The notes under the pieces: model-generated
Seen by the model: only the letters and a program-made list of their open reading frames with translations
The model's database searches: none
What the model was told of the DNA's origin: nothing
Assembly: GCA_008729055.1 (NCBI GenBank)
Contig: SDUX01000007.1
Coordinates: forward strand, 3,602,090-3,666,089
DNA length: 64,000 nucleotides
Reading direction: 5' to 3'
DNA from: Pyropia haitanensis
Taxonomy: Eukaryota > Rhodophyta > Bangiophyceae > Bangiales > Bangiaceae
In this document: positions 9,762-20,937 of the stretch, one piece after another
Layout of the letters: every line of letters begins with the position of its first letter
Numbering within the stretch: the first letter of the stretch is position 1
Program-made: the position numbers and the translations under genes

Positions 9762-12700
9762 GTGGACGACGCCGTGGGCGGCGGCCGTGGGGCGGGGGGG
9801 GGGGGGCGACGGGACGCGCCGGTGGCGGTGGCCCGACCCGTGTATGGGGAGGACGGGGACGACGCAGAGGGCGGAGAGGACGGGGTGGATGATGTGGAGG
9901 ACGGGGTGGACGGGGTGGAGGGGGAGGACGGGGTGGAAGGGGAGGACGCGGTGGAAGGGGAGGGCGGGGAGGGCGGGGCGGCTGGGTTGGGTGCCGACGG
10001 GGGGGATGCGGCGGTGGCCGCCGACGCGGTGGCAGACCCGACGGAAGAGGCGGACGCGGCGGCGGTGACGCCGCCGCCGACGCCGACAGTGGCGGCTGGT
10101 GCGGCTGATGACGCGGGCGCCACCGCACCCGCACAGGTGAATACGCCGGACGAGGTGGATGGCGGCGGCGACGGGGGGGCGGTGGGGGTTGTGACCCCGA
10201 CGGCGACGCCGACGGCGGCGGCGAGTCCGACGGCGACGGCGGGTCCGACGGCGGCGGCTGGTGCGCCCGACAAGTCGGTCGCCACCGCCACCGCAACCGC
10301 ACAGGTGGAGACGGATGGCGAGGTGCGCGACGGCAACGTCAGCGGGACGGAGGGGGCGGCGCCGCCGACGCCGACGCCGACGCCGACGCTGGCGGTGGCG
10401 GCTAGTGTGCCAGGCGACGCGGCCGCCGTCGCAACCGCAGACGTGGTTCCCTACACCGATGCGGACGATGGCGGCGACGGCGAGACGGCCGGGGTGACCC
10501 CGACGCCGACGCCAACGCCGGCTGCTGCCCCTGACGACTCGGCCGCCACCGCCGCCGCAGAGGTGGATACGTATGGCGACGTTGATGGCGGCGACGACGG
10601 CGGGACGACGGCGGTTGTGATCTCGACGGCGACCCCGACGGCGGCGACGGCCCCGACGGCGGCTGTAGGTGCCCCTGACGACCCGGACGCTGTCGCGACC
10701 GCAGTGGTGGAGTCTGATGGGGAGGTGGACGGCAGCAGCGACGGCGCGACGGTGGGCGCCGCCGACGAGTATGGGGATGTGGAGGAGGGGGGGGCGCTCG
10801 CCCCCGCCCCTGGCCCGTCGCCGGGTGCCACGGCCGGGACAACACCCACCACGACGGAGGAGCCAACACCCACCCCGACGGCACAGCCGGACCAGTCGGC
10901 GGTGGCGACCGCGGCGCCGACGGTGGCGCCGACGGCGACGGCGGTGGTGACGGCGCCGGCGACGGCGACCGCCTCGGCGGTCGCGGCGGCCACGCCCGTC
11001 GCTGCATCGTCTGCATCGGCCGACGGGGTGCCGCTCACGTCGGCGTCGGCCGCTCCCGTGGCGGAGGCGACCGCGTCGCCGACGCCGTCGCCCTCATGGC
11101 TGGCCGACCTGACGCGGGATTCCCACGCGACGCGGTCGCCGCCGTCGCCGTTGCCGACGCCGCTCGAGTTGGTAACGCCGTCGCCAACGCTGGCGGCGGC
11201 GTCGCCGTCGTCGTCGCCGACGCGGCCACCGTCGCCGGCTGTACCCGACGATGACAGCGAAGGCGGGCTGGAGGAGGAAGAGAGCTATGACGACGACGAC
11301 GACAGTGCCTCGGACAGCGGCGACGACGCGGCAACGTACGGAGGGGTGGCGGCGGCACCGTCTCGGTCGGCAACCCCGCCGTCGCACGCCACCCCGCAGG
11401 GGGATGCCCGCGACGCGGCCGCCGGTGCCATCGTGGCCGACGGCACTGGCGAAGCGGTGGTGCCGACGCCCGACGACGTGGACGACGCGTACGAACGGGA
11501 CGTCCAGGAGCTGGCGTCCACGGCCGCTGCCGGCGAGGAAAGTGACGACGGGGGTCGGAACGGCACGGGCGTAGGCGGCGGAGACGTGGCGGCGTCGCCT
11601 GACGCGACACCGGAGGTGACACCCGCTGCGACGCTCGGAGTGTCGCTTGGCGCCACGCCGCAGGTGACACCCGAGCCGACGCCAGGGCCGACGCTCGAGC
11701 CGTCACCCGCGGTGACACCCGTCCCCATTGTCGGTGTGGAAGAGCCGTCGCCAACGTCCGAGCCGACGACCGCCGAGCCGGCGCGAGAGGCGACACCTGA
11801 CTCGTCTGTGGCGGCGACACCGACGGTGACACCCGAGGCGACGCCCGAAGGGACCCCCGACCCAACGCTCGCGGTAGCCCCCGTTGCGTTTTTCGATGAC
11901 GAGGAGCCGACGCCGACGCCGACGCCAACGCCCGAGGCGTCGCCACCGTCGGCGTCCGAGGCGTCGCCTGAGGCGGCTTCCGAGGCCACGCCGGTGGCAA
12001 CGCCCGAACCGACGCTGGAGCCAACCCCCGCCGTTGCACCCGTCGCGGCAGTTGACGACGAGGAGCCGACGCCGACGCACGAGGCGCCGCACGAGCCAGC
12101 GCCTGAGGCAACGCCCGAGGTGACACCCGACGCGACGCCCGACGTAACTCCCGACGTGACGCCTGAACGGGAGCACGTGGTGGCACCCATCACTGTTGAC
12201 GACAGCGATGAGCAGACGTTGACGCCCGAGCCGACGCCCGAGCCGACGCCCGAGCCGACGCCCGAGCCGACGCCCGAGCGGGAGCCCGAGCCGACGCCCG
12301 AGCGGGAGCCCGTAGTGGTACCCATCACTTCTGGCGACAGCGCCGAGCAGACGCCGACGTCTGAGCTGACGCCCGAGCCGACGCCCGAGCCGACGCCCGA
12401 GCCAACGCCCGAGCCAACGCCGGAACCGACGCCCGAGCCAACACCCGAGCCGACGCCTGAGCTGGAGCCCGTCACTGTTGTTGACAATGAAGAGCTGACG
12501 CCGGCGTCCGAGGCGACGTCCCCCGAGATGACGCCCGCGCCGACGCCCAAGCCGACGCCGGAGCCAGCGCCCGAGCCGACGCCAGAGTGGGAGCCCGTGG
12601 TGGTACCCATCACTTCTGACGACAGCGACGAGCAGACGCCGACGCCCGAGCCAACGCCCACGCCAACGCCCGAGCCGACGCCCACGCCAACGCCCGAGCC

Positions 12701-14517
12701 GACGCCCGAGCCGACGCCCGAGCCGACGCCCGAGCCGACGCCCGAGCCGACGCCCGAGCCGACGCCGGAGCCGACGCCGGAGCCAACGCCCGAGCCGACG
12801 CCAGAGCGGGAGCCCGTGGTGGTACCCATCACTTCTGACGACGACGACGAGCAGACGCCGACGCCCGAGCCAACGCCCACGCCAACGCCCGAGCCGACGC
12901 CCGAGCCGACGCCCACGCCAACGCCCGAGCCGACGCCGGAGCCAACGCCCGAGCCGACGCCAGAGCGGGAGCCCGTGGTGGTACCCATCACTTCTGACGA
13001 CGACGACGAGCAGACGCCGACGCCCGAGCCAACGCCCACGCCAACGCCCGAGCCGACGCCCGAGCCGACGCCCGAGCCGACGCCCGAGCCGACGCCCGAG
13101 CCGACCCCCGAGCCGACCCCCGAGCCAACGCCCGAGCCAACGCCAGAGCCGACGCCGGAGCCAACGCCAGAGCCGACGCCGGAGCCGACGCCCGAGCCGA
13201 CGCCCCCGGTGACGGCCACGCCAGAGCCGGTTGGCACCGCCTCCCTGGTGCTAACAATCTCTTCCAGTCCTCCTACCGACGAGGACACCCTCACCAATGA
13301 CGACTGGCGGATGCCCCCCGCCGGCTATGAGGACAGCGTGCGGCTGGCGGTGGCGTCGCACACGGACACCTCTGCTGACGACTGGCAGGTGACCATCTAC
13401 AAGGTGCAGGAGGGCGAGGCCGGCGGCGTCGATGGCGCCGCTGTGGGGGATGTGCTGGCCAACATCACGACCACCTTTCCCGCGTCGCAGACGGCCGCGG
13501 CCAACGCCACCCTCACGAGCCTCGAGGCGTTTATCCAGACGGGCGGGCTCGATGTCGGGCCCGCCCCCGCCGACGGGGGGGCACCACCAGTGGGCGTGGC
13601 GGGGGGGGTGGGTGGTGACTCTGCGGTTGTCCCGTCGGACGCGGCCGACGGCCGCGAGAGGGGCGTCGATGACGGTGGTGGTGGGAGTGGTGGTGGCGGC
13701 GGCGACGGCGGCGGCGGCGACGACGACATTGACATGGACGCCCCCATATCGACCAGCCAGGGCGCCGCCGGCACCGGCACCGTGGCCGACGACGAGGCGG
13801 CGGCGGCCGCGGCATTGCCGCGCGGCGCCGCTGGCCGCGATGGCGGCCGTGCGGGTGCAGACGCGCGCCCCACCCCCCCCCCCCCCCCGGCACTTTCCGC
13901 GTGCGGGTGCGGCGGCGGGTGTTCCTCGTCGCCGAGCCCGCCCCGCCGGCGCCAGTCACGGCGGGCGCGACGACGACAGGCACGGCGGCCAAGGTGATTG
14001 GCATTGTCCTGGGCGGGGTGGCGGCGCTGGGGGTGGTGGCCGTTGTGGGCGTGCTTGCCGTTGGCGGCGCCCGCCGGCGGGATACGCCCGGCGGCGGCGG
14101 CGGCGGCGGCGACGCGTCGGACACGTGGTCGGAGGGGGGGGCGTCGGCGGTCGAGGCCGCCACGCCGCTTGGCCGGCGCGGCAGCGGCGGCGGCGGCAGC
14201 GGCGGCGGCCGCCGCCTGTCGTTGGGCGGCCCCGCGGCGCGGCGGCCGTTTGATGGCAGCAGCGGCACGCTGACGGGCGTCGTGGAGGGCAGCAGCAGCC
14301 GCTCGGGGGGAGCGGCGGCGCGCCCGCGGGGGTGGTGCTGTGGGATAACAGCGACGGCTGGGGGCGGGGGGCGGCCGACGGGGACACCGTTGGCGCCTGG
14401 GGCGCCGCCGCCACCACTGCCGGCACGGCGGCCGCGGCGACGGGGGAGGGCGTGTCGGCGCCTCCGCCCGCATGGGCGGTGGTGGGCGGTGCCCCCGGCG
14501 CCCGACGGGACAGCGGC

Positions 14518-14548
<31 letters not shown>

Positions 14549-16185
14549 CGCCAATGCTGCCGCCGGGCAGCCTGCCGTGGTACGCGACGCCCGTCAACAC
14601 GGACGGGGACGTGGTGCGCGGGCCGCCCGCGTACAGCGACGCGGTGCGGGCGGGGGGGGCGGCGGTGGGGTGCTCGGCGAGCCGTCGGCGGCCTCGTCAC
14701 TGCCGGCCATCCCCACCACCGACGGCGGCGGGTGGGGCGGCGTCGACGACCGCGACGACGGCGCTCCCGGCACTGCCGCGACGTCCCACGACGCCAACCT
14801 GTTTGGCACGCCCACAGCGTCCGCCGCGGCGGCGGCCGCCGCCGCCGACTTTGCCGACGATGCGGACGCGTCGGCCGACGCTGCCGCGGCGGTGGTGGCG
14901 GCCGCCGCCCCTGCATTCTCGGTGGCGCCGCACCCCGCCCCCCCCCCGCCGCCGCCCGTGATTATCGTGCCCGCCCGCAGCGCGGCCGGCGGCCTGCCGC
15001 AGACGTCGTCTGGCACGCTCGGCAGCGGCCGGCCGCTCGTCGCGTCGGCGAGCGGCGAGCGCCGCCGCGTCGCCGCCGCGCTGACCGGCAACCCGCCGCC
15101 GCCGTCGGGGCCGGCGCCGCTGTCGCCGCTGCCGCCATCGTCCGAGTCGGCGTCTGAGCTGGACGCCACCGACGCGTGGCCGCCGCTGCCGGCCGATGCG
15201 CCGGTGGGGGGCGAGGAGGAGGAGGAGGAGGCGGCGGTGGTCCCCGCGCTCGCTGCCAGTGGCGGCGACGATGGGGGTGACGATGGGGGGGGGGGCGACC
15301 CGATGGACCTGGGCGAGTGGGGGACGCCGTCGCCACCGCCACCGCCACCGCCGCTGGCGGTGGCAGCCGACGGCGGCGCCGCCGCCGCGGCGGCGCTGCT
15401 GCCACCGGCACTGGCTGCCGGCGGCGGCCCGTCGCCACCCCCCCCCCCGCGCCGGCGGCAGACGCGGGGAGCGCCGGCGGCGTGCCGCCGCCGCTCCCCC
15501 CCCGGGTGCCGCGCGTCCGCCAAGTGTGGCTGGGCATTGACTCCTCCTCCTCGTCAGGGGCGTCATCATCGGGCGAGTGGAGCGACGGTGACGACGACGG
15601 CGGCCCGTACGACGCGGACATTGTCACTGACCGGCTCGACGGGTCGGACAGCAGCGACCTCGACGACTGTGACAGCAGCAGCAGCGACGAGCTGAGCTGC
15701 ACCAGCAGCAGCGACGGCGGCAGCAGCAGCCTGGCTGCCGCTGACGCTGCCGCCGCCGCCGCGGCGGCGGCCGCCGCCGCTGCGGCAGGGCGGGCGCCCC
15801 TATCCCCCACGGCCGGCTCGGAAGACTCTGCGTCGCTCGACTGGGCGGCCGCGCCCCCCGCGTCCCCCCCGCCGCCGCCCAGCGGCGGCAGCACCGGCAG
15901 CGGCATGGACGCTGCCGCCGCCGCCGCCGCCGCGGCCGCCGCCGGGGAGCTGTCCCCCCCTCGGCGGGCCGCACCAGCACCGAGTCGTGGGCGTCGATGG
16001 ACACGACGTCGGCCGACACGGGCGGCAGCAGCCTGTCGGCCGCCGCGGCGGCGGCGGCGGCCGCTGCGGGCGGCGGGGACCCCGCCGCCGCGGCGGGCGG
16101 CGGCTGGGGCGCGGGGGGGGCGGCGGCCGCGCCGCCGCCGCCGCAGCCACCGCCCGTGTGGCGGGGCGGCAGCCTCTTTTCCTAA
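9762..16185 (+). CDS. Large Pro/Thr-repeat single-pass membrane protein (frame broken at homopolymers)
   Basis: Not a recognised family. Read in order it gives: an acidic leader; about five degenerate Ala/Thr/Pro repeats (10080-10800) ending in variants of [13 protein letters not shown]; a long PEPT-repeat stalk (about 12220-13200); a globular piece (13233-13560) with NIT and NAT glycosylation sites; a transmembrane helix at 13984-14079 ([20 protein letters not shown], then RRR); and a 700-residue acidic, Ser/Asp-rich tail ending GGSLFS-stop. This is the layout of a mucin-like type I surface protein. The frame changes at G/C runs near 13877, 14310, 14650, 15440 and 15955; every change equals loss of one base, so these are probably sequencing gaps rather than true breaks. 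The frame opens with GTG, so the real N-terminus and any signal peptide lie upstream in another frame, possibly from the ATG at 9507. Likely role (inference): cell surface or wall attachment. Confidence 0.65.
12222..13202 (+). repeat. PEPT-coding minisatellite with higher-order blocks
   Basis: Twelve-base units coding PEPT are arrayed between spacer modules of the type [20 protein letters not shown], which recur near 12165, 12300, 12590, 12806 and 12962. The last two blocks are almost identical in DNA, indicating recent expansion. This forms the extended stalk of the membrane protein. Confidence 0.9.
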
Positions 16186-18484
16186 CTTGCGTCCTGCTGA
16201 CGAAGGGGGGGGAGGGGGGAAGGATGGTGAGGGAGGGGGGTGGGGTGGGGGCGGAGGGGGGGGGTGGTTGGAGGTGGGATGGGGGTGGGAGGGAGGGACT
16301 GGGCGTGTGTGCTACGGCCGGCGGGGCGCGGGTCGGTGCTGGGGGGGGGACGCCGGCGTCTATTTCGAGTATTCATAAATATTGTAATACCGGCTTTTTC
16401 GATGGAGAGATGTGCTTGTGATTCGTTGCCGTTTTTCGATGGTTCCCAACCTGTCCGAGCGACCGAGGTGGACCATCCCCGCGCACCCCGTCTTTGGCCA
16501 GGCGCGCGGCCTACCAACACGCCATCACCAAGTTGGCAGGCAGCTGTAGGGGCTTGCTACAGGCCACTCGCGGGCTCTTTCCCTACGGCGTCGGCTCCCA
16601 TGACAACAGCTGAAGAGCGTGACGATCGCGCCCTACTACAGCCAATGGCGGGGGGGAGGGGATGGATGCCTCGGCCAGCGGTACCGGCCGCGCCCGCGTC
16701 GCCGCACACCCCCGCATCGTCAGGGGCGGGCCATGAGGAGCGCTGACACCGTTACCTCCGCCGCGTTTCCCGCCCAGGCCTCCTCCAGCCGGGGGTGGCC
16801 CTCAATGGCGTGACACTGGCAGAGGGGACGGCGGCGGCGGGCCTCCCGCCACCAAGCGGCAACCCCCCCCCCCCCCCCCGGGCACCGCCAAGAACGCCCA
16901 CCCCACCTTCACGGTCAGCTCTCGACCCCCCTCCCTGCCACAGGCACGACCGTCACGGCCGTCCGGTTGCCGCACTGACCTCGCCGGCCGTCGCGCCGAG
17001 GCGCCGCGCTGGGCGGCCCGCCTCGAGTTCGATACCGAGTGCAATGAATTTTGTTTCTCTTTGGATTACGGACGCGTCCGTCTGTGGGTGCTCTTCATCT
17101 TTGGGTTTGTGTTCTGGCTCAATGTATAGGCAAATAATGCGTGGTGGCTCGGGCGGTCGCGCTCGCTGCCGCTCGCTGCCGCTCACGCTCCACGACCGTT
17201 GGACCGTAGTGGCGGCGGCGGGCGTCGGCGCGGGAGGCAGCGGCGGCGGGGGGGATGCCGGCAGCCGCTGTGCGCCGGCAGCACCCGCAGCACCCACCGG
17301 CGCCTATAGGCCAGGGGTAACGGCGGCGCCGCCGCAGAGGCCGCGGCGGCCGACCCCGCACGCCCCTACCCGCTCGCGCCGCTGGCCGCCGCCGACGCGA
17401 CGGCGCCCGCCCGGCGCCGCGCCCGTGCCGGCGCGCTCGTTGGAGCGCATTCCCCAAGCGGCACGGGACGCAGTCCGCGTCACCGCCGCGCTGCCCAGCC
17501 GTCACCCCACAGTGGCGGCAACGTCGCGCGGGGGCGTCCGCTGCTCCATCGTGGACGCCACAAAAACGGCCTCGGTGCCGACGCGGAGGACCCCACCCGA
17601 CAGTGGGTGCACCCCACCGCCGTCTGCGCGCGGGGCCGGCTGCCGTCGACCGCCGGCAGCACCACCCCGCCACGCCTAGGCGGGGCGACGGCGGTGGTGG
17701 GGGGCGTGGCGGCGCGTCGGCCAGCCGCCCACAGGTGGTGGCGGTGGCAGCGGGCGGGCGGCGCTCAGGCGTCGCGGCCGGCGGCGGCCGCCGGGCTGGG
17801 AGGGCGGAGGCGCCGCACGCGCGCCGATTGCACGCAGGTGCATGCCCCTGACGCGGCGGCGTCGCCGTGCACGGTGGGCCCCCCAAATCAGACCCAAGAG
17901 GCAGTCGCCTGGGGCTCGCCACCCGCAGGCCGTGGCTACGGAGCTCGGCACTGGTCGCGGTGGTACTCTTTGGTCACTCGCGGGGTGCCGTTCAAGGGAG
18001 GCGCAGCCGGGGATGACACGTCGTGCCGCCGCCTCCCCCGTCGTCGGGCGGTTCCCCCCGCCCGCGTCTCCCGTTCCCGCTGGCAAACCACGCGCGACGC
18101 TGCAGGGGGGCAACGGCGGCCCGCCGCGCAAAAGCCGCGCAAAGACGCGCGCGGCGCCGGCGGACGGTAGTGGTCGGGCGGGCGACCCCCCCCCCCCCCC
18201 GCGGCCGGGCACGACAGCGCTCGCCGAGAAGCGGGCCGCCCACGCCAGGAGGGGAGAACGGCACCGCGCAGCACGCGAGCGACCCATGGCGCGCGGCGAC
18301 GCACCGCGGCAGTGGCATCGCGCCCCCCCCCGCGCCGCCCAATCCCCCCTCCACACCCGACAGCCATCCCCCCCATCCCCCCATCCCCACACCGCCACTG
18401 GCGCGGGAGCCACCGCCCGCCATCCAAACCTCCTCCCCTCCCCCTCCGCTCAATTCCTTCCTCCCTCCCCTCCCCCCCCGCCCC
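16186..18484. other. Convergent intergenic region
   Basis: It lies between the 3' ends of the membrane-protein gene (+) and DET1 (-). An AT-rich patch at 16360-16400 just past the first gene could serve 3'-end formation. Open frames on both strands are GC-driven and unrecognised, apart from the possible exon noted separately at 16944-17129. Confidence 0.5.
16944..17129 (+). CDS. Possible orphan terminal exon with a hydrophobic C-terminus
   Basis: In a patch of unusually balanced composition one frame reads RLEFDTECNEFCFSLDYGRV then a hydrophobic stretch (LWVLFIFGFVFWLNV) and a TAG stop at 17127-17129. It is preceded by a pyrimidine tract ending in CACAG at 16943, which looks like a splice acceptor. 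No upstream exon was found, and the opposite strand is also open here with an acidic, hydrophilic peptide, so the strand is uncertain. This could be a gene remnant. Confidence 0.2.
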   Translation, partial: ARPSRPSGCRTDLAGRRAEAPRWAARLEFDTECNEFCFSLDYGRVRLWVLFIFGFVFWLNV

Positions 18485-19213
18485 TCACCGGTAGTGCACG
18501 TTGACGACCGGCGCGCTCAGCGGGGACAGCACGACGCTCACCACCAGCGGCAGATACGGGTGGAAGAGGAAGAGGCCGCTCCGCTTGACGCCCACCCGCC
18601 CGGCCAGCCGCGCGGGCGGCGGCAGCGGGAGGAGGAACTGGAGGCCGGCGGGGCCGCCGCCGCCGCCGCCATGGCCGCCGCCAGCCGCGGCGGCGGCGGG
18701 GGTGGCGCCGCCGCCGCCCGCCGCGGCGGCAGCAGCCGCCGCGGCGGCCCCGTGGGCAGGCCCCGGCGTGGCACCCCCCCCCCGGCGGCGCCCCCCCCGG
18801 CCCCCCCGGCGGCGGCGCCACCCCCACCGCCGCCACCGGCAGCGGCGGCGGCGGCGGCAGCAGCAGCAGCAGCGGCGGCGGCGGCACCCCCCCCTCCCCC
18901 CAAGCCCGGCCCCACAAACCACCCCCACCGCGGCCCCGGCGGCGGCGGCGGGCGCCCCCCCCCCCCCCGGCCCGGCGTCAGGCGGAAGCGGAGCCCGTGG
19001 TGGCGGGCCGACGCAAACTTGACGACCGGGTACTCGGGGAGCGGGGCGGGGCGGCAGCCGTCGAGGGCGGGCGTCCGTGACTCGTCCCACGTAAAGACCG
19101 ACCGGTCGAGGTAGGGGCTGGGCGAGCGCGTCTGGGGGGGGGTGGGCAGGTGCGCGAGCACCACCGACCGCGCGCGGTGGCTGTGGTCTGTAGCGGCCGT
19201 CGCGCCGCCGCCA

Positions 19214-19275
<62 letters not shown>

Positions 19276-20889
19276 CCCACCCCCGCCGCCGCCGATGCCG
19301 CTGCCGCCGCCAGCACCGCCGGCGGCACCCCCGGCAGCGGCGGCACCGCCGCTGCCGCCGCCGGCCGCGCCACCGGCCGCGCCGCCGGCCGCGCCGCCGG
19401 CGCCACCGCTGGACGAGTGGCTCGCGCCGCCGCCGTCCCCCCCCCCCTCCGCATCCCCCCCCCGGCCGAGCCCGCCCGCCGGCGGCAGCCGCACCCACCC
19501 CGCATACGCCGGGTCGCCCAAAAACAGCCGCCGGTGCCGCTCGTACAGCCGCCACAGCCCCGGGGAGCGGGCGTCGAGGACCGCCACAAACGCCGCCCGC
19601 CGGATGGCGTAGACGGCAAAAAAAGCGACGCGCGCGGCGGCCGCGGCGGCGGCGCCACCACCCCCGCCGCCGCCGCCCCCTCCGCCGCCGCCGCCGCCAC
19701 CCCCCATCCCGCCACCCCCTCCCCCCCCGCCCCCACCGCCGCCGCCGCCGCTGCCGCTCCGGTCCGCCGTGCCCAGCCGCAGCAGCAGGTGCTCCCCGTC
19801 ATCCAGCAGCTGCGCGCGCAGCAGCAGCAGGCAGCGGTACACCGACGCGGCGGCCGGGAAGGCGTGCGCCCGCCCCAGCCGCGCGTACTCGCACGCCACG
19901 TACGTCAGCAGCCGGTGCATCAGGCCCGACAGGGGCGCGACGGCGCTCTTGCCGCCGCCGAGGCCCGTCTCGGGCGCCGCGACGCCCGCCGCGAGCGCCG
20001 GGGGGGGGGGCGCCGCCCCGCCCCGCCGTGGGGGGTCCGCCCGCCCGCGCCCGCCCGGCGGGGGGTGGCGGGCGTCGCGGCGCGGCCGCGCGCCGCGGGC
20101 GACGGCGGCCCGCCGCGGCGGGGCGCGCCGGGGGGGGGGCGCCGGCCGGCGGCCCAGCGGCCGCCGCCCCCACCACCGCCCGCGGGCGACCGCGGCGGCG
20201 TGGCCACGGACGATGGCACACGGCGGGGGATGGGCGGCGGGCCACGGCTGGCGCCGCCGCCGGCCGCCGCCGCGGCCGTGGCCGCCGCCGCCGCGGCGGG
20301 CGCGCCGCCCCCCGGCCACGCCGCCAGCGCACCCCCCGCGCCCCCCCAGCACCCGCCGACGCAGCCGCGGCGGCGGCCGCCGCCGCGGCGGCCGCCGCCC
20401 GGTGGCGCGCCTCGGCCGCCTCGGCGCGCTCCAGCACCAGCGCGTCGTCTGCGTACGCGTGCTCGCCGAGCGCCGCTTCCGGAATGAAGCGGGCCCCCCC
20501 CCCCGCCTCGTCCGCCTCGCGGATGCGGAGCAGGTGGAGCGTCTGGGAGCGGACGCCCAGCACCGCGAGGCGGTCGCCGACGAGGCTCACCCCCGCGTGG
20601 TTCTCCAGCTGCACCCAGTCGTCGGTGAGGGTGACCGTATCCGCCACCGCCCCGGTCGCGAGGTGCACCAGGTGCAGGGAGACGCGCGCCAGCGGCGGGA
20701 CGCTGCGGGTGGCAACCGGGGGTGGCGCCGCCACTGCCGCTGCCGCCGCCGCCGCCGCCGCCGCCGGGGGGAGGGGGGCGCCGCCGCGCCCGGCGGGCGG
20801 GTGGAGCGGCCGCGGCGGTGGGGGCGCGTGGCGCGCCGCGCCCAGCGGCGGCCCGTACGCAGCGCCGGGGGGGGGCGCCAGCCGCGCCG

Positions 20890-20937
<48 letters not shown>

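Noticed and set aside
10083..13200. Repeat arrays as CRISPR or centromeric satellite
   Set aside because: The units are codon-periodic, in frame and part of a protein with a membrane span; there are no unique spacers of even length.
11285..13297. 670-codon minus-strand frame with Gly-Ser-Gly-Val repeats
   Set aside because: It is the antisense shadow of the PEPT repeat array; the plus strand has the transmembrane and tail context.
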